64,000 nucleotides of DNA from Bosea sp. NBC_00550 (lineage in GTDB: Bacteria > Pseudomonadota > Alphaproteobacteria > Rhizobiales > Beijerinckiaceae). Positions 63,973 through 64,000 of this stretch are shown piece by piece (positions within the stretch are counted from its first letter, which is position 1; each line of letters starts with the position of its first letter). A program made the position numbers and the translations under genes. The notes beneath the pieces were generated by a model that searched no databases, was not told where the DNA came from, and saw nothing but the letters and a program-made list of their open reading frames with translations. The stretch is taken from contig NZ_CP102772.1 in assembly GCF_026020075.1 (NCBI RefSeq), positions 4,058,501 through 4,122,500 of the forward strand. The letters run 5' to 3'.

Positions 63973-64000
63973 GTTGGCGAGGGACGTCTCACTCGCCAAC
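63973..64000. other. Inverted repeat at the right window edge
   Basis: GTTGGCGAG (63973-63981) and CTCGCCAAC (63992-64000) are perfect inverse copies with ten bases between. It may be a terminator stem of a gene beyond the window or an operator upstream of rpmH. Confidence 0.35.

Noticed and set aside
1..64000. tRNA, rRNA genes and CRISPR arrays
   Set aside because: I found no cloverleaf-like sequences, rRNA segments or regularly spaced direct repeats with unique spacers in the intergenic regions.

Overview
The window is chromosomal DNA of an alphaproteobacterium of the order Hyphomicrobiales (Rhizobiales). The gene orders rpmH-rnpA-yidC-engB-argB and hisB-hisH-hisA-hisF-hisE-coaA, the Hyphomicrobiales-type dispersed palindrome at 48.46 kb and the high GC content support this. 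A Bosea-like genus is my best guess but is not proven.

Left part (1-25 kb): an exopolysaccharide/O-antigen type surface glycan locus, more AT-rich than the right part and heavily rearranged. It starts inside an ABC-2 polysaccharide export permease, followed by an IS481-family element with CTAG target duplications. Next come large multidomain glycosyltransferases (GT2-methyltransferase, truncated GT2, GT2-GT4, GT2-GT2), a minus-strand operon (UDP-glucuronate decarboxylase, DPM1/GtrB-like transferase, GtrA flippase, YfhO-like protein), a GT39-like protein, a second frameshifted YfhO-like gene, an RgpF-like gene, a decayed IS3 transposase, a decayed acyltransferase and manC.

Middle (25.8-34 kb): a prophage remnant with ERF, YqaJ and HNH genes on the plus strand, then terminase, DUF5681 and a split ParB-methyltransferase on the minus strand. 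An intact paralogue of the decayed acyltransferase sits between the two halves. The layout suggests an inversion.

34.5-43.2 kb: nucleotide-sugar and lipid-carrier genes: nucleotide-sugar dehydrogenase, rfbD, an rfbA gene with its middle deleted, a UDP-glucuronate epimerase-like gene, a WecA-like initiating transferase, a 4-reductase-like SDR and a WbpM/CapD-like dehydratase. These would supply activated sugars and start glycan repeat units on undecaprenyl phosphate, while the left part assembles, modifies and exports them.

43.2-64 kb: GC-rich housekeeping DNA: a TetR regulator with a visible operator, cobQ, an aminotransferase, ridA, coaA, the his genes (interrupted by a pheC-like gene), metZ, a HAD nucleotidase, argB, engB, an acetyltransferase, yidC, rnpA and rpmH. 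I found no tRNA, rRNA or CRISPR array.
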